In this document: positions 24,801 through 36,097 of the stretch, one piece after another | Layout of the letters: each line of letters opens with the position of its first letter | Numbering within the stretch: position 1 is the first letter of the stretch | Position numbers and translations under genes: made by a program | From: Streptococcus pneumoniae | GTDB taxonomy: Bacteria > Bacillota > Bacilli > Lactobacillales > Streptococcaceae | DNA: 64,000 bases | Reading direction: 5' to 3' | Assembly: GCF_001113365.1 (NCBI RefSeq) | Contig: NZ_CKYA01000008.1 | Location: 1 to 64,000 of the forward strand | The notes under the pieces: model-generated | Told to the model about the DNA's origin: nothing | The model's input: the letters and a program-made list of their open reading frames with translations, nothing else | Database searches by the model: none

Positions 24801-25545
24801 GGCCACCATCCAACTGCAACATTGGACGAAGATCTGGTGGAATAACTGGAAGGATGTTGAGAATCATCCATTCAGGTTTGTTTCCAGACTTGTAAAAGGC
24901 ATCCAAAACATCCAAACGACGGATGGCTTTGACACGTTTTTGTCCAGTAGCTGTTTTCAACTCTTCTTTGAGTTCAGCAATTTCTTTTTCAAGATCTACT
25001 TGTTTCAAAAGGTCTTGGATGGCTTCGGCACCCATCTTGGCAACGAATGATCCATAACCATACTCACGCAAGCGCTCACGGTATTCGCGCTCTGTCATGA
25101 TAGACTTGTGCTCAAGTGGTGTATCCTTAGGATCAATCACCACATAAGCCGCAAAGTAGATAACTTCCTCGAGGGCACGAGGGCTCATATCAAGGGTCAA
25201 GCCCATACGGCTTGGAATCCCCTTGAAGTACCAGATGTGAGATACAGGAGCCTTCAACTCGATGTGTCCCATACGCTCACGACGAACTTTTGTACGCGTT
25301 ACTTCAACCCCACAACGGTCACAAACAATTCCTCTGTAACGAATGCGTTTATACTTACCACAAGCACATTCCCAGTCTTTTGTAGGTCCAAAGATAACTT
25401 CATCAAAGAGACCTTCACGTTCTGGTTTCAAGGTACGGTAATTGATTGTTTCAGGTTTTTTGACTTCTCCATAAGACCATGAACGGACTTTGCTTGGAGA
25501 AGCTAGGGTGATTTGCATACTTTTAAAACGATTTACATCAACCAC
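21868..25545 (-). CDS. rpoC: RNA polymerase beta-prime subunit
   Basis: 1225 residues, full length for streptococci. Catalytic NADFDGDQM holding the active-site Mg, the N-terminal zinc finger [20 protein letters not shown], the second Cys cluster ([19 protein letters not shown]), the bridge-helix/trigger-loop region ([26 protein letters not shown]) and an acidic C-terminus ([16 protein letters not shown]). The start is GTG at 25545 with GGGAAG upstream. Located 32 nt after rpoB in the rpoBC operon. Confidence 0.99.
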   Translation of the reverse strand: [1225 protein letters not shown]

Positions 25546-25577
25546 TATTTCTTCCCTTTCTATTCTAAGTGAACTGC

Positions 25578-29189
<3,612 letters not shown>

Positions 29190-29332
29190 GATGATTCTCC
29201 TTTGTAAATAAGTTCCAAGCCTTGTCAATCAGGCTTTTCTAATCGTCATATGGTTGTAAAACCCTTATCACCGTGTCCTCTTGATAAATTTTCAGAATCT
29301 TTAAGTCTTTATTACAAGTACTCGAAATCCTG

Positions 29333-29390
29333 AAAAAAAGCACAAAAAGAGCAGCTAAATCTGACTTTTTCAGAAGATTTAACTGCTGTG
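29333..29390 (-). terminator. Hairpin/terminator in the rpoB leader
   Basis: On the minus strand CAGCAGTTAAATCT and AGATTTAGCTGCTC form a long stem followed by TTTTTGTGCTTTTTTT, about 150 nt before the rpoB start and about 50 nt after the promoter. It is either an attenuator or part of a structured leader; lactic acid bacteria are known to carry a conserved RNA upstream of rpoB (Lacto-rpoB), to which I cannot match this by eye. Confidence 0.65.
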
Positions 29391-29442
29391 AGTCTTGTCT
29401 GGACAATATTTCAGACAAAACCTACGACAAATGATTACTTAT

Positions 29443-29471
29443 ATTATACCCTATTTAGCTAGACTTTTCAA
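29443..29471 (-). promoter_or_regulatory. rpoBC promoter
   Basis: TTGAAA (29471-29466), 17-nt spacer, TATAAT (29448-29443) on the minus strand, giving a leader of roughly 245 nt. Confidence 0.88.
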
Positions 29472-29571
29472 GGGGATTCAGTAGATTTTTGGCAATTTTT
29501 CCCATTTTTTCCTATAGAAAACTTAGCATCACATTCGAATCACACTATGGTACAAAAAACTGAAAAAGCTA

Positions 29572-29600
29572 TTGACTGAAAATCATTTTCAAGGTATAAT
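29572..29600 (+). promoter_or_regulatory. tRNA-Cys promoter
   Basis: TTGACT (29572-29577), 17 nt, TATAAT (29595-29600), 12 nt before the tRNA 5' end. Confidence 0.9.
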
Positions 29601-29612
29601 AATAAACGTTAA

Positions 29613-29683
29613 GGCGGTATAGCCAAGTGGTAAGGCACGGCTCTGCAAAAGCTTGATCGTCGGTTCAAATCCGTCTACCGCCT
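29613..29683 (+). tRNA. tRNA-Cys(GCA)
   Basis: 71-nt cloverleaf: acceptor GGCGGTA/TACCGCC, D arm with AGCC...GGC, anticodon GCA at 29645-29647 in loop CTGCAAA, T arm GGTTCAAATCC, discriminator T. CCA is not encoded. Stands alone between divergent rpoB and the convergent CNNM gene. Confidence 0.95.
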
Positions 29684-29714
29684 TTCAATACCGAATTTAT
29701 CGGAATTTATCAAG

Positions 29715-29750
29715 ACAAAAAGCCCGTAAAATAGGGCTTTTTTTATTTTT
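29715..29750. terminator. Bidirectional terminator after tRNA-Cys
   Basis: AAAAAGCCC...GGGCTTTTT stem with T-rich runs on both strands, suited to end both the tRNA transcript and the convergent minus-strand gene. Confidence 0.85.
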
Positions 29751-29871
29751 TCTTCGGATAAATACGGATAATTTTGAAAAACTTTTGGAGTAAAGTTCTT
29801 TCCATGACATAATCCCCTCATGAAATCAACTGAAAAAAGCTTCATCACGCATGGTGACAAAAGCCTCTAGT

Positions 29872-31203
29872 TTACTCTGTTTCTTCTTCTATTTCAACTT
29901 CGGTAATTTGGACTTTTACCTTGGTAACACGTCCATTTTTCACTTTATCATTGGTTAAGATAAGCTGTTTGTTTTGGCTGACCAATTCATAGCTGAGTTT
30001 CTCAGTCGTTGGAATGGTCCCTACTCCTGTCAAATAGTAACCAGCGATGGTATCAACGTCATCACTTTCCAGTTCAACATCAAAGTAATTATTGAAATCA
30101 TTGAGGGTCATAGTTCCTTGAACAATGTAGGTATCCTCGCCAATCTGATGAACATCTATTGCTGCTTTGTCCGTTTCATCATCAATTTCACCAACAATTT
30201 CCTCTAAGAGGTCTTCCAAAGTCACCAAACCAGCCATACCACCGTATTCATCCAGCAAGATTGCCATTTGTCTTTGGGTATTTCGCAATTCTTTTAACAA
30301 GTCATCCACAAAAATGGTTTCAGGTACAAAAAGTGGATCTTGTAAAATTTTCTTCCAAACAATATTATCAAAACCGTCCACAAAACCAGCCTTAAGGAGA
30401 CTCTTGGTGTGAATGATGCCAATCACATTGTCCTTATCCCCATCGTAAACCGGGATACGGGAAAAGTTTTGTTTTAAAATACTTTGGATAATGGCTTGAC
30501 TATCATCCTGAATATCCACCATAAAAGCATCCGTTCGAGGAACCATAACCTCTCGTGCCATTAGTTCATCGAGCGAAAAGACACCTTGTAGCATCTCAAT
30601 CTCATCAGCATCCAATGTTTCTTCACTATTTGTCAGCATATAGGCAATTTCATCACGGGTCATCTTTTCATCCGCATCATCGAATGACATAGGAGTCAAA
30701 TGGCTCAAGAAATTGGTCGAAGCAGCTAAAAGCCAAACAAAAGGACTGACTAGTTTTCCGATCCCAATGATAACCGGCGCTGTACGAATTGCCAAGGCAT
30801 CCTTTAGATTAAGAGCGATTCTCTTAGGATATAATTCCCCAAAAACGATGGAAATATAGGTCAAAAATGCCAAGGATAGAAAAGTTGCCACGGCTTGTGC
30901 TGTTTCGCCATTCCCAAGCCAAGAGGCAATCACACGTCCTAGAGTATCAGCTAAACTCGCCCCTGATAAGATTGTAATCAGGGTGATTCCTACCTGAATG
31001 GTTGATAAAAAGTGGTTAGGGTTTTCTAGTACCTTCAGCAGGCGGATGTAGCGTCTGTCTCCTTCTTCCGCCTTTTGTTCAACCCGCGCACGATTAAGAG
31101 AAACCATGGCCATTTCTGTGGCTGAGAAAAAGGCATTTAATACCGTCAAGATAAACAATAAAACAAATTGTAGCAACAAATTCTGACTACTTGGGTCTTC
31201 CAT
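29872..31203 (-). CDS. CNNM/CBS-domain membrane protein (hemolysin/CorC-like family)
   Basis: 443 residues from the ATG at 31203 (AGGAG at 7 nt). N-terminal CNNM/DUF21 domain with four hydrophobic segments (LLLQFVLLFILTVLNAFFSATEMAMVSLNRARVE), a CBS pair (EVMVPRTDAFMVDI, RIPVYDGDKDNVIGIIHTKSLL, MAILLDEYGGMAGLVTLEDLLEEIVGEI) and a C-terminal CorC/HlyC transporter-associated domain. Members export or sense divalent cations such as Mg or Co; older 'hemolysin' labels are not evidence of haemolysis. Convergent with tRNA-Cys. Confidence 0.92.
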   Translation of the reverse strand: MEDPSSQNLLLQFVLLFILTVLNAFFSATEMAMVSLNRARVEQKAEEGDRRYIRLLKVLENPNHFLSTIQVGITLITILSGASLADTLGRVIASWLGNGETAQAVATFLSLAFLTYISIVFGELYPKRIALNLKDALAIRTAPVIIGIGKLVSPFVWLLAASTNFLSHLTPMSFDDADEKMTRDEIAYMLTNSEETLDADEIEMLQGVFSLDELMAREVMVPRTDAFMVDIQDDSQAIIQSILKQNFSRIPVYDGDKDNVIGIIHTKSLLKAGFVDGFDNIVWKKILQDPLFVPETIFVDDLLKELRNTQRQMAILLDEYGGMAGLVTLEDLLEEIVGEIDDETDKAAIDVHQIGEDTYIVQGTMTLNDFNNYFDVELESDDVDTIAGYYLTGVGTIPTTEKLSYELVSQNKQLILTNDKVKNGRVTKVKVQITEVEIEEETE

Positions 31204-31311
31204 AGTTCTTCTCCTAAAATAGTATCTTGTCACTTATTATATCACAAAATCTAGTCCAGTACATATTATTTTTTCTCAGTGTCTATTCTAGTTCTACTTA
31301 AATTGTCCAAA

Positions 31312-31343
31312 AAGAACCCCTACATCCATAAGTGACATAGGAG
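31312..31343 (-). terminator. endA terminator
   Basis: AACTCCTA...TAGGGGTT stem followed by CTTTTT on the minus strand, 14 nt after the endA stop. Confidence 0.75.
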
Positions 31344-31356
31344 TTTATTTTGTATT

Positions 31357-32181
31357 TTACTGAGTAACAGTGACTTCTCCAGTTCGGTAATCCAGTTGAA
31401 GTCCCTTTTGAACATTGGGAACTAGAACATTGAATTCCAATTCTCCGTCTGAAGACTTGGCTTCAATCTGTGAAGCTGAGGGAACTAAATCCTCATTCGA
31501 AGCGTAGTAAAGGGTTACACGGTAACGGACACGCTTGTTTTGGTCCAAGGCTTTACGCACCTTGCTTTCATAGTAGTTTTGACCAGTCGAATCCTCGGCT
31601 TGTGCCTGATTTGCCCAGGCTGTCTGAACAGCAATGTTTTTAGGATTGCTTGTTGAGGCATCAAAACCATCCAAGCCACCGATTAAGGCATAGCCTAACA
31701 AATGACCTCTATCGACCGCATGGGTATAAGAGCCCTTTAGATTCTTGACCTGATGCCAACCTGGAGGAGTCCATGAAGTCGAACCATTTCCAGTTTCTTC
31801 ACGATTCTTGTACTGACGAGTAGCCTTAGACAAGAGGGCATTAGCTACGGTTGGAACGGTTTCCTTGCCCACCGTCTTTGTTTTATTATCAGCGTAGGGC
31901 TTACTTGAAACCTTGGCATTTAGGTTTGTTTTATTACCATTGACGATAAAAGCACCAGCCCCGTTCCACTCAAGACTCCCTTTTATTTGACTCTTGACTG
32001 CAGCTGTTAAGACACTTTCTGCCAATTTTTGACTAGGCGCGTCTGGTGATTGACTTTTCTGACTCATTTTTGTCTTAGCAGCCTGATTGCCTAGTTCATT
32101 CTGCTTAATATAATAGCTCCCCGCAGATAAGATCAATAACACTAGCAAGCCAATCAGTGTCTGTCTTGTTTTTTTGTTCAT
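31357..32181 (-). CDS. endA: EndA membrane-bound DNA-entry nuclease
   Basis: 274 residues. N-terminal anchor helix (TLIGLLVLLILSAGSYYI) and a beta-beta-alpha-metal nuclease domain with DRGH at 157-160, whose His160 is the general base, and a downstream Asn-containing metal-binding helix (QTAWANQAQ). Degrades one strand of incoming DNA during transformation and digests extracellular-trap DNA. Order murA-epuA-endA is the pneumococcal one. The membrane anchor sequence shows no cleavage site. Confidence 0.97.
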   Translation of the reverse strand: MNKKTRQTLIGLLVLLILSAGSYYIKQNELGNQAAKTKMSQKSQSPDAPSQKLAESVLTAAVKSQIKGSLEWNGAGAFIVNGNKTNLNAKVSSKPYADNKTKTVGKETVPTVANALLSKATRQYKNREETGNGSTSWTPPGWHQVKNLKGSYTHAVDRGHLLGYALIGGLDGFDASTSNPKNIAVQTAWANQAQAEDSTGQNYYESKVRKALDQNKRVRYRVTLYYASNEDLVPSASQIEAKSSDGELEFNVLVPNVQKGLQLDYRTGEVTVTQ

Positions 32182-32219
32182 ATTTCTCCTTATCTTTATA
32201 AAAAGGCTGGTCTCCCAGC

Positions 32220-32408
32220 CTAATTCCCTGTAAATTTATGAATCAATTCCTGCCATTTTGCTGGAGACAGGATGGCCCATGGATCTTGACCCTTGCCCAA
32301 GATTCCATAGCCGACCATTAAACCGATTCCTAGGGCTAGAACGCCTAAAATCAGTACCAGAATGACTAAAAGTAAACGCTTGATTACGTAGCTTGATTTC
32401 TTATTCAT
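32220..32408 (-). CDS. epuA: EpuA small membrane protein
   Basis: 62 residues from ATG 32408 (MNKKSSYVIKRLLLV), with one long hydrophobic helix and a C-terminal PWAILSPAKWQELIHKFTGN. Overlaps the end of murA by 8 bp, so it is translationally coupled. Members are annotated as EpuA or 'RNA polymerase subunit beta-associated' in streptococci; the biochemical role is not settled. In-frame ATGs at 32414 and upstream are possible but lie deeper within murA. Confidence 0.88.
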   Translation of the reverse strand: MNKKSSYVIKRLLLVILVLILGVLALGIGLMVGYGILGKGQDPWAILSPAKWQELIHKFTGN

Positions 32409-33684
32409 CTTCATCACTTGCCTCAATCCGCTGAATCTTAGCACCTAGCTGTGCCAACTTCTCATGGAAACGGTGGTAACCTCGATCCAAGTGAACCAAT
32501 TTACCGACCACAGTTTCTCCCTGTGCTACCAAACCTGTCAAAATCAAGGCTGCACTGGCACGAAGGTCAGTTGAAAGAACTTCTGCTCCCTGCAAAGCTT
32601 GTCCACCAACAATACGAGCTGTATCACGGATAATCTCAGAATGCAAGCCCATGCGACGCATTTCTTCTAGATGTTGGAAACGATTTTCGAAAACTGTCTC
32701 CACCATAGTTGATTCGCCTTTTGCGACGGTCATCAAGGCTGTAAATTGAGCCTGTATATCTGTTGGAAATCCTGGGTGGGGCAAGGTTTTCACATGGACA
32801 GCTTTTAGATCTTCTAGTTGAGAGCGAACGCGAATTCCTTCAGTCTCCTCCGTCACTTCCACTCCCATTTCAAGCAATTTAGCAATCAAGGGACGGTTGT
32901 GCTCCCAGACAGCGTCTCGAATCAAGACATCACCACCAGTCATGGCAGCAGCTACCATAAAGGTTCCGGCTTCGATACGGTCTTGGACTACATTGTGAGT
33001 CGTACCATGAAGTTTCTCAACACCAGTAATGGTAATAGTCTCTGTACCAGCACCTTTGACCTTGGCTCCCATTTCATTAAGGAGAATGGCTAGGTCAACA
33101 ATCTCAGGCTCACGCGCTGCATTTTCAATCACTGTCACCCCATCAGCTAGAGTCGCTGCCATCATCAAGTTCTGCGTAGCACCAACACTTGGAAAGTCCA
33201 TATAGATATGAGCACCATGTAAGCGGTCAGCCTTGGCTTCGATATAACCAGCAGTCTGGCTAATCTTAGCCCCCATAGCTTCCAGACCTTTCAAATGAAG
33301 ATCGATAGGGCGGCTACCAATGGTACAACCACCTGGCATGGATACTTTGGCATGACCTACACGGGCAAGGATTGGCCCTAATACAACGATGGAGGCGCGC
33401 ATCTTGCTGACATACTTGTAAGGGGCTTCCTCAGTGATGTCGCCAGTAGCATCCACCTCAACAAGATGAGCCTCCTCATCAAAGTCAACCTTGGCATTCA
33501 AACCACCAACTACCTGATTCATAGTGAAAACATCTGATAAGATAGGAACATTCTGCAAAACAGTCTTTCCTTCACTGGCTAGAATAGTCGCTGCCAACAA
33601 GGGCAAGACTGCATTCTTTGCTCCTTCGATCGTAACACTTCCTAGCAGACGATTATCACCACCTTGAACCACAATTTTTTCCAT
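32401..33684 (-). CDS. murA: UDP-N-acetylglucosamine 1-carboxyvinyltransferase
   Basis: 427 residues. Transfers enolpyruvate from PEP to UDP-GlcNAc, the first committed step of peptidoglycan synthesis. The GAKNA motif (Lys22/Asn23) and the loop MPGGCTIGSRP with catalytic, fosfomycin-target Cys120 are intact; the EPSP-synthase repeat fold is full length. Streptococci carry two MurA paralogues; context with epuA and endA indicates the copy in this location. Operon with the DUF1146 gene upstream and epuA downstream. Confidence 0.97.
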   Translation of the reverse strand: MEKIVVQGGDNRLLGSVTIEGAKNAVLPLLAATILASEGKTVLQNVPILSDVFTMNQVVGGLNAKVDFDEEAHLVEVDATGDITEEAPYKYVSKMRASIVVLGPILARVGHAKVSMPGGCTIGSRPIDLHLKGLEAMGAKISQTAGYIEAKADRLHGAHIYMDFPSVGATQNLMMAATLADGVTVIENAAREPEIVDLAILLNEMGAKVKGAGTETITITGVEKLHGTTHNVVQDRIEAGTFMVAAAMTGGDVLIRDAVWEHNRPLIAKLLEMGVEVTEETEGIRVRSQLEDLKAVHVKTLPHPGFPTDIQAQFTALMTVAKGESTMVETVFENRFQHLEEMRRMGLHSEIIRDTARIVGGQALQGAEVLSTDLRASAALILTGLVAQGETVVGKLVHLDRGYHRFHEKLAQLGAKIQRIEASDEDE

Positions 33685-33707
33685 ACTTATTTCCTTTACT
33701 CTTGATT

Positions 33708-33938
33708 TTATAATAATCCTCTAAACGCTTCTTGCCACAACTGATATAGGCTGATAAAGAAAGAACTCATGATGTAGCCCATGACAATGCTAAAAAAGGC
33801 TACTAATAAACGAACTTTTCCTGTGTTCTCAGCTGTTACTTTTAAAACCTTTTCCCATCTAACAAGATCCTTTAAAAGGTAAAAACTCACATAAATAAAG
33901 AGCATGTGACTGCTTAGAGTGAATAATAATTGAACCAT
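33708..33938 (-). CDS. DUF1146-family small membrane protein, probably leaderless
   Basis: 76 residues from ATG 33938. Two membrane helices (LFTLSSHMLFIYVSFYLL and LLVAFFSIVMGYIMSSFFISLY) joined by the basic WEKVLKVTAENTGKVR, the DUF1146 layout. No Shine-Dalgarno: TGGTATAAT ends 6 nt before the ATG, so transcription should begin at or next to the start codon. A longer frame from a TTG at 33992 has no ribosome binding site and encodes an unconserved basic extension. Sits upstream of murA. Confidence 0.82.
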   Translation of the reverse strand: MVQLLFTLSSHMLFIYVSFYLLKDLVRWEKVLKVTAENTGKVRLLVAFFSIVMGYIMSSFFISLYQLWQEAFRGLL

Positions 33939-33995
33939 TTGACTATTATACCATCTTCTCTGTTTGTGCGCTAGTTTGGAAACTTTACTCAAAAA

Positions 33996-35033
33996 TTAGG
34001 GATTGTTTTTCAAGTAATCAATTGCATCTTGTAGGGTTTTAACAGGCACGATTTTCATATCTGTCTTGATTGTTTTGGCTGCTTCTAGGGCTGTTTGGTA
34101 GTTGTTTTTTGCATCAGGATGTGCTTTTTGTTCTTCTTCGCTAACAGGGTTATCAGGGGCAAAGAAAATCGCGGCACCTTCTCTAGCCGAAGCTACAACT
34201 TTTTTATCAATACCTCCAATATCCCCCACATTCCCATCGCGGTCAATAGTTCCGGTACCGGCAACGATACGGCCATTACGAAGGCCAGGGTCAGCTATTT
34301 GGGTATAGATGGCCAGACTAAACATGAGACCAGCACTTGGTCCGCCGATACCAGCTGTTGAAAAGCGAATTGGGACATCACTGGTCACTTCCGTACGGTC
34401 AATCAATCCGATTCCAATCCCATTTTTGCCATTTTCCAAGGTGATAATCTTACCTTCTGCAGATTTGGTTTGTCCATCCTCTTCATAGGTGACCTTGACG
34501 GAGTCCCCTAGTTTTTGAGAATTGACGTAATCAATCAAGTCTTTGGAACTGTCAAAGGTTTGATCATTGACTGCTGTGACCGTATCAGAGATGTTGAGAA
34601 TCCCTTTAAAAGTCGAATTATCCGTCACAGTCAAAACATAAACCCCAAGATATTTTAGTTCAATATCTTTACCAGCTGTTTTTAGCCCTTGATATTTTGC
34701 CATATTTTGCGATGTTTGCATGTAGAATTGATTAATCCGCATAAATTCAACATCAGAAGAGCCACCTGTAGTCTCTTGGGCACTACGAATATCTGTAAAA
34801 GGCGTCAACCACGCATAAATCATATGGGCTAAAGTAGCGTGCTGAACACCAACCGTAACGAATTGATAGGCACCAGCTTCCTTATCTTCTGTATCATTGA
34901 CTTTAAGGACTTGGCGAATATCTTCCGAACCACCTGGAACCTCTATATAGTAGGGCAAGGGCACTACAAATGCCAAGAAAGTCACAATCAAGGCCGCAAT
35001 GACATATAAGGGCCATCTAATCTTTTTTTTCAT
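33996..35033 (-). CDS. sepM: SepM-like PDZ/Lon-type membrane protease
   Basis: 345 residues. N-terminal membrane helix (WPLYVIAALIVTFLAFVVPLPYY), a PDZ domain (about 125-210) and an S16 (Lon) protease domain with Ser233 in GIGGPSAGLMF and Lys278 in GGIDKKVVASA. In S. mutans SepM trims the competence-stimulating peptide outside the cell; other members shed membrane proteins. Overlaps coaD by 17 bp, forming an rsmD-coaD-sepM operon. The substrate in this organism is unknown. Confidence 0.9.
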   Translation of the reverse strand: MKKKIRWPLYVIAALIVTFLAFVVPLPYYIEVPGGSEDIRQVLKVNDTEDKEAGAYQFVTVGVQHATLAHMIYAWLTPFTDIRSAQETTGGSSDVEFMRINQFYMQTSQNMAKYQGLKTAGKDIELKYLGVYVLTVTDNSTFKGILNISDTVTAVNDQTFDSSKDLIDYVNSQKLGDSVKVTYEEDGQTKSAEGKIITLENGKNGIGIGLIDRTEVTSDVPIRFSTAGIGGPSAGLMFSLAIYTQIADPGLRNGRIVAGTGTIDRDGNVGDIGGIDKKVVASAREGAAIFFAPDNPVSEEEQKAHPDAKNNYQTALEAAKTIKTDMKIVPVKTLQDAIDYLKNNP

Positions 35034-35505
35034 TTCTTATTTCCTCCAAAATACTCTCAGGAACATAGCAGGCAACATCCTGACCAAACTTCAAAAGCTC
35101 TCTAACGCCTGATGAACTAATATAGAGATGTTCAGGTCGACTATGTAAATAAATGGTCTCTATATCAGGAGACAGCTGATGGTTGTAGTAATCAAAACTG
35201 GCTTCATATTGCAAATCCGACGCATTTCTCAAGCCTCGCACTAGGCAAGTAGCCCCCAGTCTTTTTGCGACATCAACCACCAATTCATCATGAGAAGACA
35301 CAACTTCAACATTTTCCAAATGTTTCAAAGCCTTTTCTAGCCCTCGTTTACGATTTTCGATAGGGAGAAATCCCTGTTTGTGGGGATTAAAAAAAATACC
35401 GACATAGAGCTTATCAAAGAGTTTGCTAGCCCGTTCAATCATATCCAGATGCCCATTTGTCATCGGATCAAATGAGCCTGTGAATAAGCCAATCTTATCT
35501 GACAT
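35017..35505 (-). CDS. coaD: Phosphopantetheine adenylyltransferase
   Basis: 162 residues, full length. GLFTGSFDPMTNGHLDMIERA carries the T/HxGH nucleotidyl-transferase motif (His19 region), and the C-terminal HLYISSSGVRELLKFG is the ISSTxxR-like motif. Makes dephospho-CoA from phosphopantetheine and ATP, the penultimate step of CoA synthesis. Overlaps rsmD by 11 bp. Confidence 0.97.
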   Translation of the reverse strand: MSDKIGLFTGSFDPMTNGHLDMIERASKLFDKLYVGIFFNPHKQGFLPIENRKRGLEKALKHLENVEVVSSHDELVVDVAKRLGATCLVRGLRNASDLQYEASFDYYNHQLSPDIETIYLHSRPEHLYISSSGVRELLKFGQDVACYVPESILEEIRNEKKD

Positions 35506-36034
35506 AGACTGTCACCTTACTAATTCCATAAATCTTTTCCTTCCAGATACCCAGGCAGGCAATTTCTTCTGGAAGTTCAACGGCCTTATCCGTCTCACAC
35601 ACGACCATGACATCTTCAGAAAAAAGCTCCCTCTCAGCCATTTTTTCAATATCTGCTACGATTTGTTCCTTGGCATAAGGAGGGTCTAAGAAAATGAGGT
35701 CGAATTCCCCAGATACCTGTTCCAATGCTCTTTCTGCATCCATCTTGAGGAGCTCAAATTTTCCAACTTCCTTGGTCATCTGAATATTTTCAGCCACGAT
35801 AGCCTGAGCCTTACGGTCTCGCTCCACCAAAACAGCGCTGGATATGCCACGCGATACTGCCTCGATAGATAAACCACCACTACCTGCATAAAGGTCCAAG
35901 ACTCGCCCCCCTTCAAAGTAGGGACCAATCATGTTAAAAATGGCTCCCCTAACCTTATCCGAAGTAGGTCTTGTCGTCTTGCCTTCTAGTGTCTTGAGGG
36001 GACGTCCCCCATAGATTCCTGATACGATTTTCAT
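35495..36034 (-). CDS. rsmD: 16S rRNA m2G966 methyltransferase RsmD
   Basis: 179 residues. SAM-binding VLDLYAGSGGLSIEA and catalytic LIFLDPPY (DPPY at 117-120), preceded by the family N-terminus IVSGIYGGRPLKT and TRPTSDKVRGAIFNMI. Methylates G966 in the 30S head. First gene of rsmD-coaD-sepM. TGGTATAAT ends 7 nt before the ATG and no Shine-Dalgarno is present, so this mRNA is likely leaderless or nearly so. Confidence 0.96.
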   Translation of the reverse strand: MKIVSGIYGGRPLKTLEGKTTRPTSDKVRGAIFNMIGPYFEGGRVLDLYAGSGGLSIEAVSRGISSAVLVERDRKAQAIVAENIQMTKEVGKFELLKMDAERALEQVSGEFDLIFLDPPYAKEQIVADIEKMAERELFSEDVMVVCETDKAVELPEEIACLGIWKEKIYGISKVTVYVR

Positions 36035-36063
36035 ACCGTTTATTATACCAAATTATAGGCAAA

Positions 36064-36093
36064 AGAGAAAGAAAACCGAACCTTGCGGTTCGA
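36064..36093 (-). terminator. asnA terminator
   Basis: CGAACC-GCAA-GGTTCG hairpin followed by GTTTTCTTTCTCTTTT on the minus strand. Confidence 0.85.
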
Positions 36094-36097
36094 TTCT

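Noticed and set aside
29675..29860. 61-codon minus-strand frame beside tRNA-Cys
   Set aside because: It overlaps the tRNA 3' end and the bidirectional terminator and has no ribosome binding site; no integrase or att duplication was found at this tRNA.
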